Positions 15,745 through 23,787 of a DNA stretch of 41,853 bases are shown in pieces. Within the stretch, counting starts at the first letter, position 1; each line of letters begins with the position of its first letter. The stretch is from Modestobacter excelsi (GTDB taxonomy: Bacteria; Actinomycetota; Actinomycetes; Mycobacteriales; Geodermatophilaceae): assembly GCF_005930495.1 (NCBI RefSeq), contig NZ_SJEX01000044.1, positions 1-41,853 of the forward strand, in the 5' to 3' direction. The translations under genes were made by a program, and so were the position numbers. A model generated the notes under the pieces. That model was given only the letters and a program-made list of their open reading frames with translations. It searched no databases and had not been told where the DNA came from.

Positions 15745-17925
15745 ATGGCTCTGTTGTTGTCCCGACTCGGCGCCTTCTCGGCCCGGCACCGCCGGGCCGT
15801 CGTGCTCGTCTGGCTGGTCGTGCTGGTCGGCGGTGGGGTCGGCGCGGCCACGCTGGCCGGCGAGACCTCCAGCACCTTCTCCATCCCCGGTCAGGAGTCG
15901 ACCACCGCGCTGCGGCTGATCGAGCAGGACTTCGGCGCCGGCGGTGACGGGGCCACCGCCCGGGTGGTCGTGCAGTCCCCCGACGGCTCGCCGCTCACCG
16001 GGGGCACGAACGCCGCAGCCGTTCAGGGCCTGGTCACCGAGCTGGGCGGGCTGCCCGGGGTGGTGTCGGCGAGCGACCCGCTCGACCCGGCCGCCCCGGC
16101 GGTCAACGCCGACCGGACCACCGCCTACAGCACGGTCACCTACGACGCCGCGGTCGGTGGCGTCACCGTCGCCGAGCAGGACGCGCTCGTCGCCGCCGTC
16201 GACGACGCCCGCGGCAGCAGCGGGCTCACCGTCGAGATCGGCGGCGACGCGCTGAACGAGACCCCGTCGGTCGCCGGCATCGGCGAGCTGGCCGGCGTCG
16301 TCGTCGCGCTGCTGGTGCTGGCCATCACCTACGGCACGCTGGTGACCGCCGGCATGAACCTGCTGACCGCGGTCATCGGGGTGGGCACCGGGGTCCTCGG
16401 CATCACCATCGCCACCGGGTTCCTGGACCTCTCCTCCACCACCTCGGCGCTGGCCGGGATGCTCGGCCTGGCCGTCGGCATCGACTACGGCCTGTTCATC
16501 GTCAGCCGGTTCCGGCAGGAGCTGCGCCGCGGCTCGGACGTCGGCACCGCGGTCGCCACCGCCGTCGGCACCGCCGGCTCGGCCGTGGTCACCGCGGGGC
16601 TCACGGTGGTCATCGCCCTGGTCGGGCTGGCCGTCGTCGGCATCCCCTTCCTGACCCAGATGGGCATCGCCGCGGCCGGCACCATCGTCGTCGCCGTCCT
16701 GGTCGCCCTCACGCTGGTGCCCGCCGTGCTCGGCCTGCTGGGCCGCCGCACGCTGCCCCGCAGGGACCGCACCGCGCCCGGGGTGACCCACCACGCGGCC
16801 GCCCGGGACGGCTTCCTGGCCGGCTGGGTCGCTGCGGTCACCCGGCGACGGGTGCTCTCGCTGCTGCTGGCCGCCGTGGCCCTCGGCGCGATCGCGGTCC
16901 CGTTCTTCTCGATGCGGACCACGCTGGTGCAGACCCAGCCCGAGGGCAGCACCCAGGCCCGGGCCGAGCAGCTGCTCGCCGACGGCTTCGGCGAGGGCTT
17001 CAACGGCCCGCTCACCGTGCTGTTCCAGAGCGCCGGCGCCGCCGAGGCGGCCACCGCGGCCAGCGGTGCGATCGGGGACCTGGCCGACGTCACCGCCGTC
17101 GCGCCGGCCATCCCCAACGCCGACGACAGCGCGGCGCTGCTCACCGTCATCCCCGAGTCCGGGCCCACCAGCCAGGCCACCGAGCAGCTGGTGGCCGACC
17201 TGCGCGACCAGCTCGCCGACCTCGACGGCGTGGACGCCTACGTCACCGGCTCCACCGCGGTCAGCGTCGACGTCTCCGAGTCCCTCGACGCGGCGCTGCC
17301 GGTCTACCTGGTGCTGGTCGTCGGGCTGGCGCTCGTGCTGCTCGTGCTGGTCTTCCGGTCGCTGCTGGTGCCGCTGGTCGGCGTGCTGGGCTTCCTGCTC
17401 ACCATCGGCGCCTCGCTGGGTGCCACCGTCGCGGTGTTCCAGTGGGGCTGGCTGTCCGACCTCCTCGGCATCCCGAGCACCGGACCGCTGATCAGCCTCA
17501 CGCCGATCCTGGTCATCGGCATCCTGTTCGGCCTGGCGATGGACTACCAGATCTTCCTGGTGTCCCGGATGCACGAGGCGCACAGCTCCGGGGCGTCGGC
17601 GATGGACGCGATCCGCACCGGCTTCCGGCAGGCGGCCCCGGTCGTCGTCGCGGCTGCGCTGATCATGTTCGCCGTCTTCGCCGGCTTCTTCACCGGCGAC
17701 GAGGCGACCATCAAGTCGATCGCGTTCGCCCTCGCCAGCGGCATCCTGTTCGACGCCTTCGTCGTCCGGATGGTGCTGGTCCCGGCGGCTCTCGCCCTGC
17801 TCGGCGAGCGGGCCTGGTGGCTGCCCCGCTGGCTGCGCTGGCTGCCCCAGCTGGACGTGGAGGGCGCCGCGCTGGAGCAGGGCACGCCCGCCCGCACGAG
17901 CGAGGACCCGGTCCCGGTCGGCTGA
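15745..17925 (+). CDS. MMPL-family RND transporter
   Basis: The protein has 726 residues. Its architecture is the standard MMPL duplication: helix 1 near 17-37, an extracytoplasmic porter domain to about 185, helices 2-6 to 335, helix 7 near 370-390, a second porter domain to about 510, then helices 8-12. The proton-relay Asp-Tyr pairs sit at Asp247-Tyr248 (GIDYGLF) and Asp600-Tyr601 (AMDYQIF). Such proteins export lipids, siderophores or drugs using the proton gradient. It follows the TetR gene by six bases with GGAGG as ribosome site, so it is probably derepressed when the regulator binds its ligand. The substrate is unknown. It lacks the long C-terminal tail of mycobacterial MmpL3. Confidence 0.93.
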   Translation: MALLLSRLGAFSARHRRAVVLVWLVVLVGGGVGAATLAGETSSTFSIPGQESTTALRLIEQDFGAGGDGATARVVVQSPDGSPLTGGTNAAAVQGLVTELGGLPGVVSASDPLDPAAPAVNADRTTAYSTVTYDAAVGGVTVAEQDALVAAVDDARGSSGLTVEIGGDALNETPSVAGIGELAGVVVALLVLAITYGTLVTAGMNLLTAVIGVGTGVLGITIATGFLDLSSTTSALAGMLGLAVGIDYGLFIVSRFRQELRRGSDVGTAVATAVGTAGSAVVTAGLTVVIALVGLAVVGIPFLTQMGIAAAGTIVVAVLVALTLVPAVLGLLGRRTLPRRDRTAPGVTHHAAARDGFLAGWVAAVTRRRVLSLLLAAVALGAIAVPFFSMRTTLVQTQPEGSTQARAEQLLADGFGEGFNGPLTVLFQSAGAAEAATAASGAIGDLADVTAVAPAIPNADDSAALLTVIPESGPTSQATEQLVADLRDQLADLDGVDAYVTGSTAVSVDVSESLDAALPVYLVLVVGLALVLLVLVFRSLLVPLVGVLGFLLTIGASLGATVAVFQWGWLSDLLGIPSTGPLISLTPILVIGILFGLAMDYQIFLVSRMHEAHSSGASAMDAIRTGFRQAAPVVVAAALIMFAVFAGFFTGDEATIKSIAFALASGILFDAFVVRMVLVPAALALLGERAWWLPRWLRWLPQLDVEGAALEQGTPARTSEDPVPVG

Positions 17926-17951
17926 CCCGAGCGCCCCGCGCGGGCCGGCGG

Positions 17952-17957
17952 CAGACT
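17952..17957 (+). promoter_or_regulatory. Candidate -10 hexamer (CAGACT), leaderless start
   Basis: CAGACT ends six bases before GTG 17964. A2 and T6 are kept; T1 is C. Confidence 0.4.
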
Positions 17958-17963
17958 GGGCGG

Positions 17964-18305
17964 GTGACCTCGCCGCTGTCCGCCGGCTCCGCAGCGCGGG
18001 GCGTCGTCCGGCTGCTCAACACCTCCGCCGGGCGGGTGCTCTGCCTGGCCGGCCAGGTCGACGAGGCCGTCGTCGCCGCCTTCCTGCAGCGCTACGGCCG
18101 CGAGCCGGCGCGGGTCGACCGCATCGAGGCGGGGTCGGTCACGTCGCTGTCCCCGCCGGCGCTGGACCTGGTCCTGGACCACCTGCACGCCGCCGAGCTG
18201 GCCGGCCGGGCGGTCCCGGTGCTCCGCTCACCGCTGGTCGAGCGGCTGCTCGGGACCGCCCGGGCGGCTCAGGCGCCGGTCGCCGGCGCCACGACCCGGG
18301 CCTGA
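17964..18305 (+). CDS. STAS-like domain protein (possible anti-sigma-factor antagonist)
   Basis: The protein has 113 residues with an open frame from GTG 17964. The order of elements, VLCLAGQVDEAVVAAFLQRYG, then VDRIEAGSVTSLSPPALDLVLDHLHAAELAGRAVPVLR, is like a STAS domain: strand, helix, strand, then the loop where SpoIIAA proteins carry a phosphorylated Ser. Here the loop has Ser in VTSLSPPALD, where families usually show LDSSGL. The match is weak and by eye. If correct, it would take part in a partner-switching circuit, but no anti-sigma kinase or phosphatase gene lies in the window. It is convergent with the MFS gene and overlaps its 3' end by 37 bases. Confidence 0.55.
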   Translation: MTSPLSAGSAARGVVRLLNTSAGRVLCLAGQVDEAVVAAFLQRYGREPARVDRIEAGSVTSLSPPALDLVLDHLHAAELAGRAVPVLRSPLVERLLGTARAAQAPVAGATTRA

Positions 18306-19561
18306 CGCGACGACCGGACGACGACCGCGGCGAGGACGGCGACGACGCCGAGCACCACGAGCGCCGAGCCCAGCCCGCCGATCGCGCCGGACAGCCCCAG
18401 CACCACCAGCGGGCAGACGAACTGGCCGAGGAACACCGCAGCGGTCCACCAGCCGGTGCCGCGACCCCGCTGCTCGAAGGACAGCGACCCCAGCGCCCAG
18501 GTCAGCAGGGAGGGCAGCAGCAGGCCGTTGCCCAGGCCGGTGACGACGGCGCAGAGCACGATCACCGGCACGTTGGGCGCCAGGCCGAGGCCGACCAGCC
18601 CGACCCCGGACACCGCGAAGGCCAGCGGGACGGTCACCGCGGGGCCGCGGGGGGCCAGCCGGCTGAAGGAGAGCGCGCCGATGGCGGTGCCCAGCGAGCC
18701 GATCGCGCTGACGGCACCGATGGCGCCGGTGGAGTCCACGCCGACGTCGTCGAGCTTGAAGGAGAGCTCGACGATGAGCGCGTAGAACACCAGGCCACCG
18801 ACCAGCGAGGTGACCACCGGGGCGGCGAGCTGCCGCCAGGGCAGCGCGGGGAGGGTCAGGACCGGACCCGAGCGGTGCGGCGCCGGCTGCCAGATGAGCC
18901 GTGCGGCGGCCACGGCCAGCGGCAGGCTCACCAGGTAGAGCCAGAACGGCGTCCGCCAGCTGTGCGAGCCCAGCGCCCCGCCGATGCCAAAGAACAGGGT
19001 CGCGGCGACCGTGGTGCTGACGACCTGCAGGCCGAAGTACCGCTCGCGCTGCGAGCCGTGGAAGTAGTCGGCCAGCAGCGTGGTGCAGCAGGTCATGATC
19101 ACGGCCTCGGTGAGGCCGACCAGCACCCGGCTGGCCACGATGAGCGGGAGCGAGGGCAGCCAGAGCGGCGCGGTGCCGACCACGGCGTAGACCACCAGCG
19201 CGGCCACCAGCAGGCGCTTGCGGCCGATGCGGTCGACGACCCGGCCGGCGAACGGCGCGGTGAGGCCGATCACCAGCGCCGGCGCGGTGAGGACCACCGG
19301 CGTCAGGGCCTGCACCCCGGCGGTGCCGGCGAAGGCGTCCTCGATGGCGGGGAGGACCGGTGCCAGCAGCACCGCCCCCAGCACGCCCAGGCAGCTGGCG
19401 AGGATCAGCACCACGGCCTGAGCCCGCCCGGCCGGGCGACCGGTCGCCGGGTCGACGGCGACCTCACCGGCCAGCGGTTCCTCGGCGAGCGACTCGGGAC
19501 TCACGACTTCCGACACGGGCGTCTCCGTTGACGAGGAGGGGCCGGTCCCGGTGACCGGCAT
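18269..19561 (-). CDS. MFS transporter of the catabolic divergon
   Basis: The protein has 430 residues from ATG 19561 (GTG 19564 is also possible). After a 45-residue acidic cytoplasmic lead there are 12 hydrophobic segments. The loop 2-3 motif is present as GRVVDRIGRKRLL, the MFS motif A (G-x3-D-R-x-G-R-K). RVLVGLTEAVIMTCCTTLLADYF corresponds to motif B/C. It belongs by pattern to the drug:H+ antiporter or sugar-acid/aromatic uptake class; the two cannot be told apart here. It lies 42 bases after the LysR gene on the same strand and is likely co-regulated with the divergent catabolic genes, which favours substrate uptake or product efflux for that pathway. Confidence 0.88.
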   Translation of the reverse strand: MPVTGTGPSSSTETPVSEVVSPESLAEEPLAGEVAVDPATGRPAGRAQAVVLILASCLGVLGAVLLAPVLPAIEDAFAGTAGVQALTPVVLTAPALVIGLTAPFAGRVVDRIGRKRLLVAALVVYAVVGTAPLWLPSLPLIVASRVLVGLTEAVIMTCCTTLLADYFHGSQRERYFGLQVVSTTVAATLFFGIGGALGSHSWRTPFWLYLVSLPLAVAAARLIWQPAPHRSGPVLTLPALPWRQLAAPVVTSLVGGLVFYALIVELSFKLDDVGVDSTGAIGAVSAIGSLGTAIGALSFSRLAPRGPAVTVPLAFAVSGVGLVGLGLAPNVPVIVLCAVVTGLGNGLLLPSLLTWALGSLSFEQRGRGTGWWTAAVFLGQFVCPLVVLGLSGAIGGLGSALVVLGVVAVLAAVVVRSSRQARVVAPATGA

Positions 19562-19603
19562 CACTGGAGCGGAAGTGTCAGCAGCGTGCGGGCCGAGCGG
19601 AAA

Positions 19604-20566
19604 TCACTTCTCCTGAGGGGGGTCATCACCCAGGTCGATACCGACCGTGGCGGAGCTGCCGACCGCCAGCTCGGCCGCCCGCACGACGAGGTCCCGCAGC
19701 CAGGCGTGCTCCGGGTCGTCGTCGAACACCGGGTGCCACCACATCGCCTCGATCAGCGGTCCGACCTCGAACGGGCACGGCAGCGCCCGGACGCCGCTGG
19801 TGAGCGGCAGCAGGTCGATCAGCCGGCGCTGCAGCAGCGCGATCCGGTCGCTGCCGGCGATGAGCGCGGGCACGGTCAGGAAGGCCTCGTTGACCACCTG
19901 CACGCGCGGCTCGATGCCGAGCATCCGCATCTGCCGCGCGGCCGGGGTGGACGCCGTCGGACCGTGGTAGGTGGCGACCCACGGCAGCGTCTCGAGGTGC
20001 TCGATGGTGAGCCCCTCGTCGGCCAGCGGGTTGTCCGCGGCGACCACGCAGACCCACTCGTCGCGGTAGAGGTCGCGGTGGGAGAGGTCGCTGAGGAAGC
20101 CGTGCGGCAGCATCATCACGTCGGTCGTGAGCAGCACCTGGTCGGCGCGCTCGACCATCGCCGGGGTGTGCGAGGTGAAGCGCAGCCGGGTGTGCGGCGC
20201 CTCCTCGGCGAGCAGCTCGGCGATGGTGTCACCGAGGACGGCGACGACGTAGTCGCTGACCAGCAGGGTGAACTCGCGGGTGGAGGACCCCGGGTCGAAC
20301 TCCGGCTGGGCGGTGAAGACCCGCTCCACACCGGTCACCGCGATCCGGGAGAGCTCCTTGAGCTGGACCGCGAGCGGGGTCAGCCGGTACTCGTTGCCCA
20401 CCCGGGTGAGCAGCTCGTCGCCGAAGTGCCGGCGCAGCCGGGCCAGGGACGCCGACAGGGCCGGCTGGGACAGCCCCATCTGCGCGGCCGCCCGGGTGAC
20501 GCTGCGCTCCTGCAACAGGGCGTCCAGCGAGACCAGCAGGTTCAGGTCCAGGCTGGCCAGGTTCAC
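19604..20566 (-). CDS. LysR-family transcriptional regulator of the catabolic cluster
   Basis: The protein has 320 residues if begun at GTG 20566. This start makes the N-terminus VNLASLDLNLLVSLDALLQERSVTRAAAQ, the canonical LysR opening, and TACGGT lies exactly six bases upstream. An ATG at 20608 is in frame and would add 14 residues. The winged helix-turn-helix spans about 5-63 (AAAQMGLSQPALSASLARLRRHFGDELLTR). The effector-binding domain follows in two lobes; its length and the NodD/NahR-like opening suggest the NahR/LinR group, which responds to aromatic compounds. It is divergent from the cyclase gene with 104 bases between, containing a candidate operator. It probably activates the seven-gene operon when inducer is bound. 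Confidence 0.92.
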   Translation of the reverse strand: MNLASLDLNLLVSLDALLQERSVTRAAAQMGLSQPALSASLARLRRHFGDELLTRVGNEYRLTPLAVQLKELSRIAVTGVERVFTAQPEFDPGSSTREFTLLVSDYVVAVLGDTIAELLAEEAPHTRLRFTSHTPAMVERADQVLLTTDVMMLPHGFLSDLSHRDLYRDEWVCVVAADNPLADEGLTIEHLETLPWVATYHGPTASTPAARQMRMLGIEPRVQVVNEAFLTVPALIAGSDRIALLQRRLIDLLPLTSGVRALPCPFEVGPLIEAMWWHPVFDDDPEHAWLRDLVVRAAELAVGSSATVGIDLGDDPPQEK

Positions 20567-20572
20567 CAGCCC

Positions 20573-20578
20573 ACCGTA
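20573..20578 (-). promoter_or_regulatory. Candidate -10 hexamer (TACGGT) of the LysR gene
   Basis: On the minus strand TACGGT is followed by six bases and GTG 20566. It decides the start in favour of 20566. Confidence 0.55.
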
Positions 20579-20588
20579 TCGACGGCGG

Positions 20589-20603
20589 TGATGGGCGTCA
20601 TCA
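20589..20603. promoter_or_regulatory. Candidate LysR operator, TGATG-N5-CATCA
   Basis: A perfect 15-bp inverted repeat lies between the divergent LysR and catabolic genes, next to the LysR -10. LysR regulators bind short interrupted dyads with T and A at the ends, so this fits in form and place. The assignment is inferred. Confidence 0.5.
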
Positions 20604-20643
20604 GACATCTCCCCTTCCCCCCTCGTCCGGAGTGCCCGAGTGT

Positions 20644-20658
20644 GGTGCGCGTCGCACC
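20644..20658. promoter_or_regulatory. Inverted repeat GGTGCG-N3-CGCACC before the operon ribosome site
   Basis: A perfect 6-bp dyad with a 3-base centre directly abuts the strong ribosome site (GAGGAGGA) of the first catabolic gene. It could be an operator half or an mRNA hairpin that modulates translation. GAGTGT at 20638-20643 may be the -10. Confidence 0.4.
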
Positions 20659-20670
20659 GAGGAGGAACGC

Positions 20671-21672
20671 ATGCCGGACGAGCTCGACCGCACCGACCCC
20701 GAGGGCGCCATCGCGGCCGCCGCGAAGCGCTGCTCCAACTGGGGCCGCTGGGGTGCCGACGACGTGCTGGGCACGCTGAACTTCCTCACCGCGGACAAGC
20801 GGGTCCAGGGTGCCGGGCTGGTCCGCCGCGGGGTGAGCTTCTCCCTGTCGCAGAGCTTCGACATGGACGGCCCGCAGAAGGGCTGGCGGCGGCGCACCAA
20901 CCCGGTGCACACGATGCTGGACACCGGCACGGACGCCGAGCGCGGCGTGCAGGGCTTCCCGCACGGCATCGGCGGCGCCGACGACGTGATCGCGATGCCG
21001 CTGCAGGCCTCCACCCAGTGGGACGGTCTCGGCCACATCTTCGACCACGGCAACGCCTGGAACGGCCGCCGCGCCGGCGACGTCGTCACCAGCGACGGGG
21101 ACAAGGTCACCGGCATCCAGACCGCCGCCGCGCACATCGCCGGTCGCGGCGTGCTGCTCGACGTCGGCCGGGCGATCGGCGCCTCCCTCGGCACCGACGG
21201 CGAGCTGCCCGACGGGTTCGCCATCACTCCCGAGCACCTCGAGGCCACCATCGCCGCCCAGGGCGCCTCCGCCCGGGTCGGCCGTGGCGACCTGCTGTGC
21301 GTGCGCACCGGCCGGCTCACCCGGGCCCGTCGCGACATCGCCGAGGGACGCGGCTGGGGCGACTACGCCGGCGGGGACTCCCCCGGGCTGTCGTTCACCA
21401 CCGCCGACTGGCTGCACGGCAGCGAGATCGCCGGCATCGCCACCGACACCTGGGGCTTCGAGGTGCGGCCCAACGAGTTCGACATCGCCTTCCAGCCGCT
21501 GCACCAGGTCGCCATCCCCAACATGGGCCTGTTCCTCGGCGAGATGTGGGACCTCGACGCCCTCGCCGCGGACTGCGCGGCCGACGGCCAGTGGGACTTC
21601 TTCCTCACCGCCGCCCCCCTGCCCGTGACCGGCGCCGTCGGCGCCCCGGTCAACCCCATCGCCGTCAAGTAG
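20671..21672 (+). CDS. Cyclase-family (kynurenine-formamidase-like) metal hydrolase
   Basis: The protein has 333 residues from ATG 20671, with GAGGAGGA five bases upstream. The family's metal site, HxGTHxDxxxH in kynurenine formamidases, appears as QWDGLGHIFD (Asp118, His122, Asp125), the form seen in a divergent group of cyclase-family proteins with a Trp in place of the second His. LGTLNFLTADKRVQGAGLVRRGVSFSLS and WLHGSEIAGIATDTWGFE are further family segments. Related enzymes hydrolyse amides, lactones or isatin-type rings. As first gene of the operon it may act on an amide or lactone intermediate. The product of the name-giving reaction in this cluster is unknown. Confidence 0.85.
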   Translation: MPDELDRTDPEGAIAAAAKRCSNWGRWGADDVLGTLNFLTADKRVQGAGLVRRGVSFSLSQSFDMDGPQKGWRRRTNPVHTMLDTGTDAERGVQGFPHGIGGADDVIAMPLQASTQWDGLGHIFDHGNAWNGRRAGDVVTSDGDKVTGIQTAAAHIAGRGVLLDVGRAIGASLGTDGELPDGFAITPEHLEATIAAQGASARVGRGDLLCVRTGRLTRARRDIAEGRGWGDYAGGDSPGLSFTTADWLHGSEIAGIATDTWGFEVRPNEFDIAFQPLHQVAIPNMGLFLGEMWDLDALAADCAADGQWDFFLTAAPLPVTGAVGAPVNPIAVK

Positions 21673-21681
21673 GAGCTGCAG

Positions 21682-22827
21682 ATGCCCGCAGTGAACAGCG
21701 TCCTGGTTGTCGGCGGCGGTCTCGCCGGATCGGCGACCGCCGTCCACCTCGCCGCCGCCGGCGTCGCCGTCGACCTGATCGAGATCAAGCCGGACGTCGC
21801 GGCGCTCGGGTCAGGGATCACCCTGCAGGGCAACGCGCTGCGGGAGCTGCGCTCGCTCGGGGTCTGGGACCAGGTGTCCGCCGCCGGGTACGCCTTCGAC
21901 GTCACCGGCATCCGGGCGCCGGACCCGGCCGGCTCGATCGTCGCCGAGATCCCGGACGCGAAGACCGGCGGCCCCGACCTGCCGGCCGCCATGGGCATGC
22001 CCCGTCCCGAGCTGGCGCGCATCCTGCTCGACCGGGCCTCCCAGGTGGGCGTCAAGGTCCGGTTCGGCACCACGTTCACCGAGCTCGCCCAGGACGACTC
22101 CGCGGACGGGGAAGGGGGCGTGGACGTCACCTTCTCCGACGGCTCGACCGGGCGCTACGACGTCGTGGTCGGCGCCGACGGCGTCCGGTCGTGGACCCGC
22201 CGGGCGCTGGGCATCAACCTGGAGACCCGCTCGGTCGGCATGGGCATCTGGCGCGCCTTCGGCCCCCGCCCGGCCAGCGTCACCCGCACCGACCTGTTCT
22301 ACGGCGGGCCGTCGTTCATCGCCGGCTACTGCCCCACCGGCGCGGACTCGCTCTACGCCTACATCGTGGAGCCGGCCCAGGACCGCAGCGGGCTGTCCCC
22401 GGACGAGCAGCTGGCCACCATGAAGCAGCTGTCGCGGGCCTACCACGGCCCGTGGGACGAGATCCGCGAGACGCTCACCGACCCGTCGCGGGTCAACTAC
22501 ACCTGGTTCGAGACCCACGTGCTCGAGGAGCCGTGGAACCGCGGCCGGGTCGTGCTGATCGGCGACGCCGCGCACACCTGCCCGCCCACCATCGCCCAGG
22601 GCGGGGCGATGGCCCTCGAGGACGCCGTCGTCCTGGCCGAGCTGCTGACCGACCGGCAGACGCTGGACCAGGAGCTGTGGGACGCGTTCACCGCCCGCCG
22701 CCACCAGCGCGCGAAGACGGTCGTCGAGGCGTCCAACCAGCTCGCCCAGTGGCAGATCGACCACGTCCAGGGCGACATCCCCGGCCTCATGCGCTCGATC
22801 GCCGTGCTCACCAGCCAGCCCGCGTAA
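21682..22827 (+). CDS. FAD-dependent aromatic-ring monooxygenase (PHBH-like)
   Basis: The protein has 381 residues with AGGAG six bases before ATG 21682. It shows the three flavoprotein hydroxylase fingerprints: GxGxxG as VVGGGLAGSATAVHLA (residues 9-24), the DG motif as DVVVGADGVRSWTRR (about 157-171), and the GD motif as RVVLIGDAAHTCPPTIAQGGAMALEDAVVLAELL (about 287-320). It should add one oxygen atom to an activated, usually hydroxylated, aromatic or heteroaromatic ring using NAD(P)H. It lies between the cyclase and the extradiol dioxygenase, the usual order for making a ring-cleavage substrate. The same class includes 2,6-dihydroxypyridine 3-hydroxylase. Confidence 0.93.
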   Translation: MPAVNSVLVVGGGLAGSATAVHLAAAGVAVDLIEIKPDVAALGSGITLQGNALRELRSLGVWDQVSAAGYAFDVTGIRAPDPAGSIVAEIPDAKTGGPDLPAAMGMPRPELARILLDRASQVGVKVRFGTTFTELAQDDSADGEGGVDVTFSDGSTGRYDVVVGADGVRSWTRRALGINLETRSVGMGIWRAFGPRPASVTRTDLFYGGPSFIAGYCPTGADSLYAYIVEPAQDRSGLSPDEQLATMKQLSRAYHGPWDEIRETLTDPSRVNYTWFETHVLEEPWNRGRVVLIGDAAHTCPPTIAQGGAMALEDAVVLAELLTDRQTLDQELWDAFTARRHQRAKTVVEASNQLAQWQIDHVQGDIPGLMRSIAVLTSQPA

Positions 22828-22845
22828 GGAAGCGAAGGACCCACC

Positions 22846-23787
22846 ATGACCCAGCAGCGTCTGATCACCCACCTGCGGCACGTCGACCTGGCCGTGCCCG
22901 ACTTCGCCAAGCAGCTCGACTTCTACTCGGGCACCTGGGGTCTCACCGCCGAGCACAGCGACTTCGGGCTCGCCTTCCTGGCCGCCGAGGGCTCCCCCGA
23001 GCAGTACGTCGTCCGGCTGCGGCAGGCGACCGACAAGCGGATCGACCTGATCTCCTTCGGGGCCGCGACCCCGGCCGACGTGGACACCCTGGCCGGCCGG
23101 CTCGCCGCCGACGGCGTGACGTTGATCGGCGAGCCGGACACCCTGCAGACCCCCGGCGGTGGTTACGGCTTCCGGTTCTTCGACAACGAGGGCCGCACCG
23201 TCGAGATCAGCGCCGACGTCGCCGTCCGGGAGCACCGGGCCATCGAGGAGGGCGAGTCGATCCCGGTCCGGCTGTCCCACGTCGTCATCAACTCGGCCGA
23301 CCCCGAGGGAACCCGCGCCTTCTACGAGAAGCACCTGGCCTTCGCGCTGTCGGACACCCTGATGCACCCGCGGATGGGCGAGATGATGTGGTTCATGCGG
23401 ATCAACGCCTGGCACCACAGCATGGCGATCGCCCGCGGCCCGCACCCCTCGCTGCACCACGCGTCCTTCGAGCTGCGCGGCATCGACGAGTACATGCGCG
23501 GCACCGGGCGGCTGCTGCGGGCCGGCGTGGAGAAGATCTGGGGCCCGGGCCGGCACAAGGCCGGGAACAACACCTTCAGCTACTTCCTGGACCCGCAGGG
23601 CAACACCGTCGAGTACACGACCGAGCTCGAGGTGCTGGACGAGGACACCTGGCACCCGCACATGTACGACTTCAGCGACCCCGAGGTCAGCGACCAGTGG
23701 GGCACGGCGAACGCGATGAACGAGTTCGTCGCGCAGCGCTCGTTCAACGACCCGGACAAGGGCCTGTTCGTGGCCCCGCCGGTCTGA
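22846..23787 (+). CDS. Type I extradiol ring-cleavage dioxygenase (VOC superfamily)
   Basis: The protein has 313 residues in two VOC modules of about 135 residues each, the layout of BphC-type extradiol dioxygenases. The iron ligands of the C-terminal module are in place: His145 (RLSHVVINSA), His204 or His205 (LHHASFEL) and Glu256 (NTVEYTTE). Those correspond closely to His146, His210 and Glu260 of 2,3-dihydroxybiphenyl dioxygenase. Second-sphere residues also look kept: His190/191, His237 and Tyr246. The N-terminal module has lost its ligands, as usual. It would cleave a catechol-like ring next to its hydroxyls using Fe(II) and O2. An AAGGA site precedes the start; the stop overlaps the next ATG by one base. 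Confidence 0.93.
   Translation: MTQQRLITHLRHVDLAVPDFAKQLDFYSGTWGLTAEHSDFGLAFLAAEGSPEQYVVRLRQATDKRIDLISFGAATPADVDTLAGRLAADGVTLIGEPDTLQTPGGGYGFRFFDNEGRTVEISADVAVREHRAIEEGESIPVRLSHVVINSADPEGTRAFYEKHLAFALSDTLMHPRMGEMMWFMRINAWHHSMAIARGPHPSLHHASFELRGIDEYMRGTGRLLRAGVEKIWGPGRHKAGNNTFSYFLDPQGNTVEYTTELEVLDEDTWHPHMYDFSDPEVSDQWGTANAMNEFVAQRSFNDPDKGLFVAPPV

Noticed and set aside
14185..17583. Very long minus-strand open frame (over 1100 codons) opposite the TetR and MMPL genes
   Set aside because: Only the part from 15012 down codes for a recognisable protein. The rest is His/Gln/Gly-rich antisense translation, typical of GC-rich DNA.
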